A stretch of 16,177 nt of DNA, from contig CATMRH010000023.1 of the NCBI GenBank assembly GCA_950073955.1, positions 1-16,177 on the forward strand, written 5' to 3'. This DNA is from an uncultured archaeon. GTDB taxonomy: Archaea > Thermoproteota > Nitrososphaeria > Nitrososphaerales > Nitrosopumilaceae. Shown in pieces: positions 1 to 7,809 of this stretch (position 1 is its first letter; each line of letters opens with the position of its first letter). Both the position numbers and the translations under genes were made by a program. The notes under the pieces were generated by a model that searched no databases, was not told where the DNA came from, and saw only the letters and a list, made by a program, of their open reading frames with translations.

Positions 1-1
1 A

Positions 2-559
2 ATGCACTCAAAAGAAATCATTGAGGGTAAAGATCTACCTTTAAGATATGCTGGTATCAGTCCATGTTTTAGAAAAGAGGCAGGTGCACATGGGAGAGAT
101 CAAAAAGGTATTTTCAGGGTACATCAATTTGACAAGGTTGAGCAGTTTGTATTTTCAAGACCAGAAGATTCTTGGAATGAGCATGAAAAAATGTTAGCGG
201 TTGCCGAAGAATTTTATCAGAAATTGGAAATTCCTCACAAAGTAATGTTACTATCAACTGGAGACATGGGAAAAGTTTCAGCAAAGACTTATGATATTGA
301 AGCATGGATGGCAGGACAAAATGCCTATAGAGAAATTGTTTCTTGCTCAAATTGTTTGGACTATCAAGCAAGAAGATTGAAGATCAGATTTAGAGATAAA
401 ACAAATGAAGATACACAATATGTACACACGCTTAACAGTACACTTGTTGCCACAACCAGAGTTTTGGTTTCAATAATGGAAAACAATCAAACAAAGGATG
501 GGCATTTTACAATTCCCAAGGTTTTACAGAGTTACATGGGAAATCAGAAAGAGATCTAG
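2..559 (+). CDS. serS: Seryl-tRNA synthetase, C-terminal part (5' end outside window)
   Basis: This enzyme charges tRNA-Ser with serine in the cytoplasm. Only the last 185 or so residues are present; the reading frame is open to the left edge, so the ATG at base 2 is probably an internal methionine. What is visible is the class II catalytic core. Class II motif 2 is clear (FRKEAGAHGRDQKGIFRVHQ, about residues 23-42 of the fragment), and the C-terminal motif 3 segment reads LNSTLVATTRVLVSIMENNQ, including the Arg that contacts ATP. The sequence resembles the common bacterial-type SerRS rather than the rare methanogen type. It ends with TAG 40 bases before rps1e, so it heads a translation-related cluster on the same strand. 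The identity is secure; only the N-terminal tRNA-binding coiled coil is missing, because of the window edge. Confidence 0.95.
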   Translation: MHSKEIIEGKDLPLRYAGISPCFRKEAGAHGRDQKGIFRVHQFDKVEQFVFSRPEDSWNEHEKMLAVAEEFYQKLEIPHKVMLLSTGDMGKVSAKTYDIEAWMAGQNAYREIVSCSNCLDYQARRLKIRFRDKTNEDTQYVHTLNSTLVATTRVLVSIMENNQTKDGHFTIPKVLQSYMGNQKEI

Positions 560-567
560 TAACATAC

Positions 568-578
568 CCTTATATTTT
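568..578 (+). promoter_or_regulatory. TATA-like box for rps1e
   Basis: An AT-rich CTTATATTTT element is centred about 26 bases before the TTG start of rps1e. That spacing puts transcription initiation at or next to the start codon, so the message is probably leaderless. No Shine-Dalgarno motif is seen. The call rests on position and composition only. Confidence 0.5.
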
Positions 579-599
579 GGATTTAAAGGTCGATAATAA

Positions 600-1211
600 T
601 TGGCACGTAGAAAAGGTCGAACAAAAGACAAGTGGAGAGAAAAACGCTGGATTACGATACATGCACCAGAATCATTTAATGTTGTCCCAATTGCGTATGT
701 TCCAATTACAGATGATGAAAATGCAATAGGTAGGGTTTTAGAAGTAACACTTTATGATATTCTAAAAGGGGATCCTTCACAACACCAATACAAAATGTAT
801 TTTCAGATTGACAAGATTAATGGTGATAAAGCATCAACAATTTTCAAGAGATTTGAATATTCAAAAGAATTTTTGCGTAGTTTAGTTAGACGTGGATCAT
901 CAAAAATTAATTTTATTATTGATATCAAAACAAAAGACGGATACATCTTTAGAGTCAAAGTAATTGCTCTAACCCATAGACAGCTAAATACATCTAGAAA
1001 ACATGCTCTTAGGTTAATTATAAAAGACGTAATTAACAACACAGTTCCACAAATGACAGTTGAGCAATTTGTCCAAGCTACTTGTTATAGTAAGATAAAT
1101 TCAGATATTATGGCAGCAATCAAGAAAATTATTAGAGTTAGACATGTAGGTCTTGAGAAAGTAAAACTCATTAGAACTGCAGACAAAGAAACAATATTAC
1201 TTAAAGCATAA
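600..1211 (+). CDS. rps1e: 30S ribosomal protein S3Ae (eS1)
   Basis: This is a small-subunit ribosomal protein of the archaeal/eukaryotic eS1 family (S3Ae), which sits near the mRNA exit region. The 203-residue length is typical of archaeal members. Family features are the basic N-terminus (MARRKGRTKDKWREKRW), the conserved block around residues 38-60 (NAIGRVLEVTLYDILKGD), and the C-terminal segment with KKIIRVRHVGLEKVKLIRT. The start is TTG at 600, chosen because it begins the family's usual N-terminus and sits at leaderless distance from the TATA-like box at 568-578. It follows serS by 40 bases and precedes the RNA-binding protein by 26 bases, forming a translation/RNA cluster. Confidence 0.95.
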   Translation: MARRKGRTKDKWREKRWITIHAPESFNVVPIAYVPITDDENAIGRVLEVTLYDILKGDPSQHQYKMYFQIDKINGDKASTIFKRFEYSKEFLRSLVRRGSSKINFIIDIKTKDGYIFRVKVIALTHRQLNTSRKHALRLIIKDVINNTVPQMTVEQFVQATCYSKINSDIMAAIKKIIRVRHVGLEKVKLIRTADKETILLKA

Positions 1212-1237
1212 CCAACTAGAATTATTCTTTTACAATT

Positions 1238-1666
1238 ATGATTGATAAGATTCGAGTAACAATTGATGTAATTATTCATGCAACTGAAGATATTTCAAAA
1301 ATATACCAATCTTTTAAAGAATTGTTAAACCTAAAAGAAGAAAATTTTACAACTCATGAGACCACAGGACATTATGATAATCCAATAATTTTGCTAAATG
1401 CAAAAATAGTAAAAAAAGAGGCTCAAAATTTTATGAAAAAACTTTTGGGGTTGTTATCTATTGAGCAAATCAATGAATTAATTGAAGAAATTGAAGAAAG
1501 AACAGTGAATTCTAGATTTCATATGAGATTAGGCAAACAAGAACTAGTCAAAGGAAATCTTGCATTTCTAGAAAAAGACACAATAAAAATAAAAATTTAC
1601 ACTCCCATTTACAACAAAAAAAATACTGTCAAAATATTCACAGAAATTTTTGAAATTGCCAAGTAG
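1238..1666 (+). CDS. COG1325-type RNA-binding protein (predicted exosome-associated)
   Basis: A 142-residue protein resembling the archaeal RNA-binding family PF01877/COG1325, often described as a predicted exosome subunit with an L5-like fold. Seen in the sequence are an N-terminal beta-rich segment (IDKIRVTIDVIIHATED), a central helical part (LLSIEQINELIEEIEERTV, about residues 69-87) and the family-like FHMRLGKQELVKGNLAF segment at about 93-109, followed by a basic beta strand. The ATG start lies 26 bases after rps1e with no strong ribosome-binding site. Its place directly behind a ribosomal protein gene agrees with a role in RNA metabolism, but the exact substrate is not known from the sequence. 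The family assignment is from recall of the fold pattern, so it is slightly less secure than its neighbours. Confidence 0.75.
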   Translation: MIDKIRVTIDVIIHATEDISKIYQSFKELLNLKEENFTTHETTGHYDNPIILLNAKIVKKEAQNFMKKLLGLLSIEQINELIEEIEERTVNSRFHMRLGKQELVKGNLAFLEKDTIKIKIYTPIYNKKNTVKIFTEIFEIAK

Positions 1667-1696
1667 ATTAAATAAGAATAACAAAATTATTTAATT

Positions 1697-1767
1697 TGGG
1701 AATGAGGAAATAACAGCCGCTCCAGTCTGAGCGAAAGCCTTGAAGACGCCGCGACGAACCGACCCCA
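1697..1767 (+). ncRNA. Candidate C/D-box guide RNA in a GC-rich island
   Basis: The 190-base gap between 1667 and 1856 is AT-rich except for a GC-rich core. Read on the plus strand, the core contains a C-box-like ATGAGGA (1702-1708), an exact D' box CTGA (1727-1730), a C'-like TTGAAGA (1740-1746) and a D-like CCGA (1759-1762). The outer boxes are closed by TGGG (1697-1700) pairing with CCCA (1764-1767), as needed for a kink-turn. The C'-to-D spacer is exactly 12 bases, the classic archaeal value; the C-to-D' spacer is 18. A T5 run follows (1768-1772). Two boxes deviate from consensus. A competing 5-bp hairpin (CGCTC 1718-1722 with GAGCG 1729-1733) would bury the D' box, so another structured RNA is possible. 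The guide targets were not identified. Confidence 0.42.
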
Positions 1768-1825
1768 TTTTTGAATCGATCATGGGAATTTATTATAAGA
1801 ATTTCTTACATCTAGTCAGGTATTA

Positions 1826-1834
1826 TTTTAAATA
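1826..1834 (+). promoter_or_regulatory. TATA-like box for the geranylgeranyl reductase gene
   Basis: TTTTAAATA is centred 27 bases before the GTG start at 1857, the spacing expected for a leaderless transcript. It lies downstream of the GC-rich candidate RNA, so the reductase gene probably has its own promoter. Confidence 0.55.
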
Positions 1835-1856
1835 CGGATAGACAAATTTCATTATC

Positions 1857-3314
1857 GTGGCAGATTATGATGTTATAGTTGCTGGTGGAGGTCTTGCAGG
1901 TACAATTACGGCACAGTCTATTTCTCATTATTCTAATCAAAACCTAAAGATTTTGGTTGTTGATAGAAATTCAGAATTTTTGCCAGGAAGAAAATCATTG
2001 GCTGGTTGGGTATGTGGAGATGCATGTTCCAAAGAGGCTGTAGATTTCATGTCAAACAAAATTAAAGTTGAATGGACCAGACCAGAAATTGAACATGATG
2101 TAAAAGGTGTGATGGCATTTTCTCCAGACAGAGAAACGTCAATTCCATTTGATGGAGAGGGTTACATGTTAAACCGCCAAAAGCTTCCTGAAATTCAAAA
2201 TGAAAGGTGTAAGAAAATGGGAATTGAGTTTGAGTATGAGATTAACCTCACTGGCCTAATTTACGATGGTCAACAAGTAATAGGCATTCAAGGATTAGAT
2301 AACAAAACAAAACAGCCTTTCAAGAAAACATCGAAAATTGTAGTTGATGCAACTGGAGTTACATCTACACTTAGAAATGGACTTCAAAACTCAACAAAAA
2401 TAGAGAAAAGAATCAACAGACGAGATTTGGAATCTACAGGTAGATACATTATGTATTTTGATCAAGGACAAAAAGATCTTACAGAATTTGATCCTGATTA
2501 TTGTATAATTCATTTAGATCAAGATATTGCACCTGGTGGATATGGATGGGTGTTTCCTAAAGGAGATAACAAAGTTAACATTGGTTTAGGAGTTGAAAAA
2601 TCATTTTTAGATAAAAGAAACAAAAGATTGGGTAAAAAAGACAATGTAGCATCATTAATGAAAGAATATCTTGAAAGAAACAAAGCAATCAAAAATTCAA
2701 GATTATCAGAAGATCCCGAGGACATTAACAATAATTCTGGAGTTTTCCAAGTTTCAGTTAGAAGACAAAATGATTGTATGGTGTCTGGAGGATTCATGTT
2801 AGTTGGAGATTCTGCATGGATGCCAAAAGCAATTGATGCAGGAGGAATAGGACCTGCATTAATTGCAGGAGCAATTATTGGAAATAACGTAGTCCAAGCA
2901 ATAGAAGGAAATGATGTTTCAGAAGCAAGTCTTTGGCAATACAATATTGACTTTATAAAAGAATATGGATACAAAACTGCAGGCCTTGAACTTTTTAGAG
3001 CATTAATACAGCAAATGACTAATGATCAAATCAGTTATGGAATGAAACACTTTTTGGGAAATCTTGATGTTGAATCAATTAGCAAAGGTGAACATCCAGA
3101 CTTTTCGGGATTAGGAAAGTTTGGAATGATCATTAGAGGTGTGATGAATAAGACAGTTGCAAAATCATTAAAATACACATCAGAACAAAACCAATGGTTA
3201 GTGGAACATTACTATAATTATCCAAAAGATCCTTCAGGTTTTGACAAATGGAATAAAACATTACATCAAAGATTTGGTGAAGCATTAACAAAAGTAGAAG
3301 CATTTGGAAATTAG
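1857..3314 (+). CDS. Geranylgeranyl reductase family FAD-dependent oxidoreductase
   Basis: A flavoprotein of the geranylgeranyl reductase family, which in archaea saturates the isoprenoid chains of membrane ether lipids (digeranylgeranylglycerophospholipid reductase) and in other lineages acts on geranylgeranyl groups. The N-terminus has a dinucleotide-binding fold with VIVAGGGLAGT (about residues 6-16) and the acidic strand end VVDRN near 36-40. A Cys-containing RKSLAGWVCGDACS segment follows near 46-59. The centre carries GGYGWVFPKGDNKVNIGLGV (about 226-245), characteristic of the family, and GDSA (317-320) followed by DAGGIGPALIAG is the second FAD-contact motif. The 485 residues are slightly longer than many archaeal members. 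The start is GTG at 1857, set by the TATA spacing. Several paralogues are usual in archaea, so which lipid or quinone is reduced cannot be told. Confidence 0.88.
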   Translation: MADYDVIVAGGGLAGTITAQSISHYSNQNLKILVVDRNSEFLPGRKSLAGWVCGDACSKEAVDFMSNKIKVEWTRPEIEHDVKGVMAFSPDRETSIPFDGEGYMLNRQKLPEIQNERCKKMGIEFEYEINLTGLIYDGQQVIGIQGLDNKTKQPFKKTSKIVVDATGVTSTLRNGLQNSTKIEKRINRRDLESTGRYIMYFDQGQKDLTEFDPDYCIIHLDQDIAPGGYGWVFPKGDNKVNIGLGVEKSFLDKRNKRLGKKDNVASLMKEYLERNKAIKNSRLSEDPEDINNNSGVFQVSVRRQNDCMVSGGFMLVGDSAWMPKAIDAGGIGPALIAGAIIGNNVVQAIEGNDVSEASLWQYNIDFIKEYGYKTAGLELFRALIQQMTNDQISYGMKHFLGNLDVESISKGEHPDFSGLGKFGMIIRGVMNKTVAKSLKYTSEQNQWLVEHYYNYPKDPSGFDKWNKTLHQRFGEALTKVEAFGN

Positions 3315-3320
3315 ATCTAA

Positions 3321-3330
3321 TATTAAATAT
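3321..3330 (+). promoter_or_regulatory. TATA-like box for the MoxR/VWA gene pair
   Basis: TATTAAATAT is centred about 29 bases before the TTG start at 3355, only a few bases after the reductase stop codon. It suggests the ATPase/VWA pair can be transcribed separately from the upstream gene. Confidence 0.5.
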
Positions 3331-3354
3331 TGTTTAAATCAATGAAAACGTACT

Positions 3355-4146
3355 TTGGAAATACAATATCTAGATTGGAATAATTCAAATCAAATTCTGA
3401 ATAAGGCATATGAAGCAGGTCTTTTTGTGCTCATTATAGGACCAAAAGGCACTGGAAAGACATCTTTGGTTAGAGATTTTGCAAAAAATAAGAATGTAAA
3501 TCTAGAATCCATTAATTTTAGTCTCAGAACTAGAGAAAGTCACCTTGTTGGCACAAAAACACTGACAGATGGAACTGTGAGTTTTGATGAAGGGATTTTG
3601 GTAAAATCAATGAAAGAGGGAAACATGCTTTACCTAGATGAAATTAATTCAGCTGAAGCAGATGTTTTACTTAGACTTGATGAAGCATTAGATGATAGAA
3701 GGCAAATTGTATTGAAGGAATCAGCAGGAGAAATAATCAAAGCAAAAGAAAATTGGTTTGTAGTTGCAACTATAAATCCATTATCACATAGTGGAACAAA
3801 GGAACTCCCACCACAGATACTAAGTAGATTTCCAGTACGAATTAGATTAGAATATCCACCAGAGAATATAGAATTAGAAATTATAAAGAAATATGTTTCC
3901 GGAGAACATGAATTAGAAATTATTCAAGCAATTAAACTAGCAAATATATTAAGACAAGCTGCTGCTGTTGAAGAATTATTTTATTCTCCTAGCTTAAGAG
4001 AAACTATTGCATTTGGAAAATTATTGGATAAAGGAATGTCTTCAAAGGAAATAGCAAATTTTGTTTTTGGAAATGTATACACACAATGGGGAAACATAGA
4101 ATACCAAAAAGTAAGTGACATCATTACTTCAATGTTTGGTAATTAA
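3355..4146 (+). CDS. MoxR-family AAA+ ATPase (NorQ/CbbQ-like)
   Basis: An ATPase of the MoxR branch of AAA+ proteins, which work with VWA-domain partners as chaperones that insert cofactors into, or activate, metalloenzymes (NorQ, CbbQ and related). The 263-residue chain shows Walker A GPKGTGKT (29-36), Walker B LYLDEIN with D95 and E96, a sensor-1-like ATINP with N141, and an arginine-rich LSRFPVRIRL segment near 157-166 where the arginine finger is expected. The C-terminal lid helices run to FGN. The start is TTG at 3355; the ATG at 3342 is out of frame. Its stop TAA directly abuts the ATG of the VWA gene, so the two are surely co-transcribed. The client enzyme is unknown: no obvious metalloenzyme is adjacent. 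Confidence 0.88.
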   Translation: MEIQYLDWNNSNQILNKAYEAGLFVLIIGPKGTGKTSLVRDFAKNKNVNLESINFSLRTRESHLVGTKTLTDGTVSFDEGILVKSMKEGNMLYLDEINSAEADVLLRLDEALDDRRQIVLKESAGEIIKAKENWFVVATINPLSHSGTKELPPQILSRFPVRIRLEYPPENIELEIIKKYVSGEHELEIIQAIKLANILRQAAAVEELFYSPSLRETIAFGKLLDKGMSSKEIANFVFGNVYTQWGNIEYQKVSDIITSMFGN

Positions 4147-5709
4147 ATGCAAGCAATTCAACTTCAAAATGAATCTATTGTAGAGATTGCTACCTTTCTT
4201 GTAAGAAGATGGTCTGAAGAAGATAGAATGATTGTAGAAATCTCAGACAAGATGGAAACAAGAACAAGACTTAATGAAAAAAAAGTAATCATGATACCGC
4301 TTGAAAAAAGAATTGGGAATGATTTTCAAAAATATCGTCAATTCAGAACATCGCTATGGTACGAAGCTATGAGAGTAAAATTTTGTAAAAAAATTCTCAG
4401 CAATGATCATGCATTTGGATTTATTCTCAATACAATGGAAACACAAAAAGTTGAACAATTAGGTAGGAAAATTTGGAAGGGAATGGATGATGAAATTATC
4501 TTCAATTATGCCTATATGCTTGTAGCAAGACCCCAACTAAACACAGTTTATGGAAGAGCAAGGATTGTAGAGGCATTTTATCAATATTTCATGTTTGGGG
4601 CAATTAAAGGGGAAATTCAATCTAGTCATTTTGAAAAAATAAAAAAAGCAACTGAATTTGCAAAAAAAATTGTTAAAAAAGCGATTGATGAAAAATATGA
4701 TTCGGATTTACTTGAAAAAAATGTAAATGAGATAGTTAAGATTTTAGATATTGATTCACTTCTTACAATACCAGTATCTATACCTTATATGAAAGCGGGA
4801 ATGGCATTGTCTGAAGAAGAACTACTAAAAATTCTAAAAATAATTTCGAAAAACAAAGAAGGGGATTTGGGTTCAGCTGATTCTGCATCTGTATTAAGAG
4901 GAGACAATGTCTATGATGAGTATAAGGTATTACTTGATGAAAATAAAAAAATGGAAAATAAAGGATTAAGCCCAGATGCAATAGGAATTCAAATTCCCCC
5001 TACAAAGAATGTTAATGAAACCACAATTTATGATATGAATTTGATTAATAGATTAAAAATAAAATTTAAAGAATGGAAATATGGATGGAAAGAACAACAT
5101 CATAGATTTGGAGATGAGTTTGATGAAGAAAGTTACATTGAAGGTCATGAACCATTTTTTATAGATGTAAAAAAATCAATTAAAACCAAAATTGTAATTT
5201 TGTTGGATCATTCATCAAGTATTGCATCAGATGCTCTAGAATACAAAAAAGCAACTCTGGCACTTTGTGAAGTTTTAGCTTTTCTTAAGGTAAAATTTGC
5301 AGTATATGCATTTAGTACTCAAAACAGATCAGTAGTTTGTTGGTCCATAAAACAAGAAAATGTTAAATGGAACAATATTACTGCAAAACGATTAGCACAG
5401 ATCGTTGCCAATGGATCGACCCCACTAGCAGAAGTATATGATAAAATGTTTCCAATGCTACAATCAAGAAGACCAGATATTTTTTTGACATTAACAGATG
5501 GTGAGCCTTCAGATCCTGACGCTGTAAGAAATATGACAAAATCTCTTAAGGGATTAGGCATCAATATGGTGGCTTTGGGCTTGGGCCCAAATACAGTAAG
5601 GGCTACTACTATAGCAAATAATCTCAGACATTTAGGATATGAAAAAACTATGGCGGTTAGTAGACTGAATGATATTCCAAATAAAGTGATTAGTATTTTA
5701 GAAGGATAA
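4147..5709 (+). CDS. VWA-domain protein, partner of the MoxR ATPase (NorD/CoxE-like)
   Basis: A 520-residue cytoplasmic protein with a C-terminal von Willebrand factor A domain; no signal peptide or membrane segment is seen. The metal-ion-dependent adhesion site is complete: D354-H-S-S-S in ILLDHSSSIAS, T425 in NGSTPL, and the acidic LTDGEPSDPD loop near residue 450. The N-terminal 330 residues are helical and charged and match no domain I recognise. Proteins of this build (NorD, CbbO, CoxE) pair with MoxR-type ATPases, and here the ATG lies immediately after the stop codon of such an ATPase. The most likely role is as substrate adaptor in a two-part remodelling chaperone. CobT-like chelatase subunits share the same VWA plan, but no cobalamin gene is nearby to support that. 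Confidence 0.82.
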   Translation: MQAIQLQNESIVEIATFLVRRWSEEDRMIVEISDKMETRTRLNEKKVIMIPLEKRIGNDFQKYRQFRTSLWYEAMRVKFCKKILSNDHAFGFILNTMETQKVEQLGRKIWKGMDDEIIFNYAYMLVARPQLNTVYGRARIVEAFYQYFMFGAIKGEIQSSHFEKIKKATEFAKKIVKKAIDEKYDSDLLEKNVNEIVKILDIDSLLTIPVSIPYMKAGMALSEEELLKILKIISKNKEGDLGSADSASVLRGDNVYDEYKVLLDENKKMENKGLSPDAIGIQIPPTKNVNETTIYDMNLINRLKIKFKEWKYGWKEQHHRFGDEFDEESYIEGHEPFFIDVKKSIKTKIVILLDHSSSIASDALEYKKATLALCEVLAFLKVKFAVYAFSTQNRSVVCWSIKQENVKWNNITAKRLAQIVANGSTPLAEVYDKMFPMLQSRRPDIFLTLTDGEPSDPDAVRNMTKSLKGLGINMVALGLGPNTVRATTIANNLRHLGYEKTMAVSRLNDIPNKVISILEG

Positions 5710-5773
5710 TCCATTGAAAAAGATTTCAGATATTTTATATGAGCAAATAATTGATTGCATTTAGAGAAAAAGT

Positions 5774-7315
5774 ATGTCTGAAAATGAAGTTGACAAAATC
5801 CTTCTTGAGCGTTTTGAACAAGAGATATGGAATAAGGTTCCTCATCTAGAAGAAACGAAGGTTATCAACACAACACCACTTACTGATCTTACTGAAGATT
5901 TGAAAGAATGTGCTAAAAGTGTGTACAAAACAGATTTTACAGATATGGATCTAAAAGTTTTTGGTAAATTTGATTCCACTTTACTAACTGGTTCAATTAA
6001 AGTCAGAGCTGCAGTTCACATTATCCATGACGCTATTGTTACAGGTAATCTGAAGAGTGGACAAACAGTAATCGAAGCAACCTCAGGCAACTTTGGAATA
6101 GCTCTTGGATTATTATCAAAACTTGGATTGGTTGTTGTTACACTTGTATCAAAAAAGTTGCAAGAAGGAGTCTTCAAGGAATTAAGAAATGAGAATATAC
6201 GAATTATGGATCTTGATATGGATATCTGTCCTGCTCCAGGAATGAAAGATGGTGCAGTAGATCTTTTGGCTGCAAAAGCAACTTCAGTTAATATTCGCTC
6301 ACAATTATCGGAACTTGGGTTTGATCCCGCAATTTTTGATAAAGAAAATTCTGAAATAGAATCACTTTTAGTTAAACAAGATATCATAAATTTGGCTAAA
6401 TTTCTTGCTAAGATATACGGATTATTCTGCCCAGAACAATACGATAATGAATTGAACATTGACGTTCATAGGACTGTTACTGCAGTTGAGATGGACCAAC
6501 AATTACATGAAAATGGTAATTCGCTAGAAGATTTTGAAATTGTTTGTACCTTTGGTACAGGTGGCACCTCTGGCGGCTTGAGTAGATATGTGTCTGAAAA
6601 ATATGGAAAAAAATCACTGCATGTAGTTTTCCCACCTGCTGGTCAAGATGTTGCAGGGATTAGAACAAAAGATAAGGCATTCGGCTTGAAACTATACGAA
6701 CCTGAGAAATATGCTGGAGAACATGAAGTAGATTTTGAACAGGCAAAACATCTTCTAAAGTTTTTTGTAGACAAAGGTCATGACATAGGCGAAAGTACTG
6801 CTCTTGCGCTTTATCAGGTGCTAGTTATGGCAGATTCTAGTGGTGGTGGAAAGTTTGTCGTAATTGTTGCTGATGGAATAGAAAAATACCGAAAGAATCT
6901 GGAAGCAATGTCAAAGAATCAACGTGTTCAAGTTTCATTAGATGAAGCTGTAGCAAGTGTAAATGACTATGATAAAATAATTTGGATTCATACTCAGTAT
7001 ACTCCACGCAAAGAAGGAATAGAGTTAATTGCAAAATCTCTTGGTGTTGATAAAAGTAAAATCTCTGTTCCAAAAGCAAGCACAGCAAATCAACTATTAT
7101 CAACACAGCAAATCCCAGAAGAGTTAAAGAAAGAGCTACAAGGATCTAAAGGCAAATCATTGTTGATTTGCATGGCTGGAAATACTTCGTTGATGGCTGC
7201 TAAAGTACTTGCAGACAAAGGAATTGTAACTGAAAGTTTGAATGGCGGTATAACAAAATTGCCTGAAGGGAGAAGCACAGATCCTTCTAAATTTATCAAA
7301 GTAGCTACTGAATAA
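5774..7315 (+). CDS. PLP-dependent enzyme (cysteine synthase-like fold) fused to a C-terminal rhodanese domain
   Basis: The first 380 or so residues form a fold-type II pyridoxal-phosphate enzyme of the cysteine synthase/threonine synthase superfamily. K76 in GSIKVRAA is the expected Schiff-base lysine, EATSGNFGIALG (about 97-108) contacts substrate, and TFGTGGTSGG (about 258-267) binds the cofactor phosphate. Residues about 390-510 form a rhodanese-like domain: the SLDEAVAS entry, the active-site loop CMAGNTS with C466 as the sulfur-carrying cysteine, and a C-terminal LNGGITKLP. The fusion suggests sulfur is passed between a persulfide on C466 and a PLP-bound amino acid, but that is inference. 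Large insertions in the PLP part (about 150-250) set it apart from ordinary CysK/CysM, so I give no gene symbol. The ATG start has an AT-rich box (5731-5740) upstream. The ASCH gene follows after 5 bases. Confidence 0.85.
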   Translation: MSENEVDKILLERFEQEIWNKVPHLEETKVINTTPLTDLTEDLKECAKSVYKTDFTDMDLKVFGKFDSTLLTGSIKVRAAVHIIHDAIVTGNLKSGQTVIEATSGNFGIALGLLSKLGLVVVTLVSKKLQEGVFKELRNENIRIMDLDMDICPAPGMKDGAVDLLAAKATSVNIRSQLSELGFDPAIFDKENSEIESLLVKQDIINLAKFLAKIYGLFCPEQYDNELNIDVHRTVTAVEMDQQLHENGNSLEDFEIVCTFGTGGTSGGLSRYVSEKYGKKSLHVVFPPAGQDVAGIRTKDKAFGLKLYEPEKYAGEHEVDFEQAKHLLKFFVDKGHDIGESTALALYQVLVMADSSGGGKFVVIVADGIEKYRKNLEAMSKNQRVQVSLDEAVASVNDYDKIIWIHTQYTPRKEGIELIAKSLGVDKSKISVPKASTANQLLSTQQIPEELKKELQGSKGKSLLICMAGNTSLMAAKVLADKGIVTESLNGGITKLPEGRSTDPSKFIKVATE

Positions 7316-7320
7316 TAATT

Positions 7321-7776
7321 TTGAAATGTCTTTCAGTATCTCAACCATTTGCAGATTTAATAATTTCTGGTAAAAAAATTATTGAATTAAGAAAGTGGAA
7401 TACAAATTTCCGTGGGGAATTTTTGATCCATGCTCCAATCAAAATAAGAATAGAAGATTGTAAGAGATTAAAAATAAATAAAAAATTAGTTACAGGTGCA
7501 ATAATTGGTAAAGCAGAACTTTATGAAGTAAAAAAATATAACTCAGTTAAGGAAATAAAAGCAGATCAAAAATTTCATTTAGCTTCAAAAAGTTTTCATG
7601 ACAGAACTTATGGATTTATGTTAAAAAATGTAAAATCATTTAGAATTCCAATTTCATGTAAAGGTAAATTAGGATTCTTTGAGATAGATTTTCCTAAAAT
7701 AGAAATCAAAGACAGGGAGTTAGTGACAGATATCATTGATGAAGAATATCGTTATCAATGGATAGGACATCATTAG
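7321..7776 (+). CDS. ASCH-domain protein
   Basis: A 151-residue protein whose N-terminal two thirds fit the ASCH domain, a small PUA-like beta-barrel thought to bind RNA or modified nucleotides. The diagnostic pattern GxKxxExR is present as GKKIIELRKW (about residues 18-27), preceded by the typical LSVSQPFADLI strand and helix. The domain then continues with GEFLIHAPI, VTGAIIGKAELYEV and YGFMLKNVKSF. The TTG start at 7321 lies only 5 bases behind the PLP-rhodanese stop codon, so the two are likely co-transcribed and perhaps translationally coupled; the nearby ATG at 7326 is out of frame. The last 35 residues are charged and not part of the domain. Family assignment is firm; the ligand is unknown. 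Confidence 0.82.
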   Translation: MKCLSVSQPFADLIISGKKIIELRKWNTNFRGEFLIHAPIKIRIEDCKRLKINKKLVTGAIIGKAELYEVKKYNSVKEIKADQKFHLASKSFHDRTYGFMLKNVKSFRIPISCKGKLGFFEIDFPKIEIKDRELVTDIIDEEYRYQWIGHH

Positions 7777-7809
7777 ATTAACTCAAATTTTCAAAAAAAG
7801 TTTTACTAG

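Noticed and set aside
1667..1856. The GC-rich island was considered as a tRNA, 5S rRNA or SRP RNA.
   Set aside because: Length and pairing do not give a cloverleaf or 5S arms, and it is far too short for archaeal SRP RNA.
2519..2974. A 151-codon minus-strand frame inside the reductase gene.
   Set aside because: It is antisense to conserved FAD-binding sequence of the reductase and has no family resemblance.
6016..6459. A 147-codon minus-strand frame inside the PLP-rhodanese gene.
   Set aside because: It overlaps the catalytic domain in antisense; a shadow frame.
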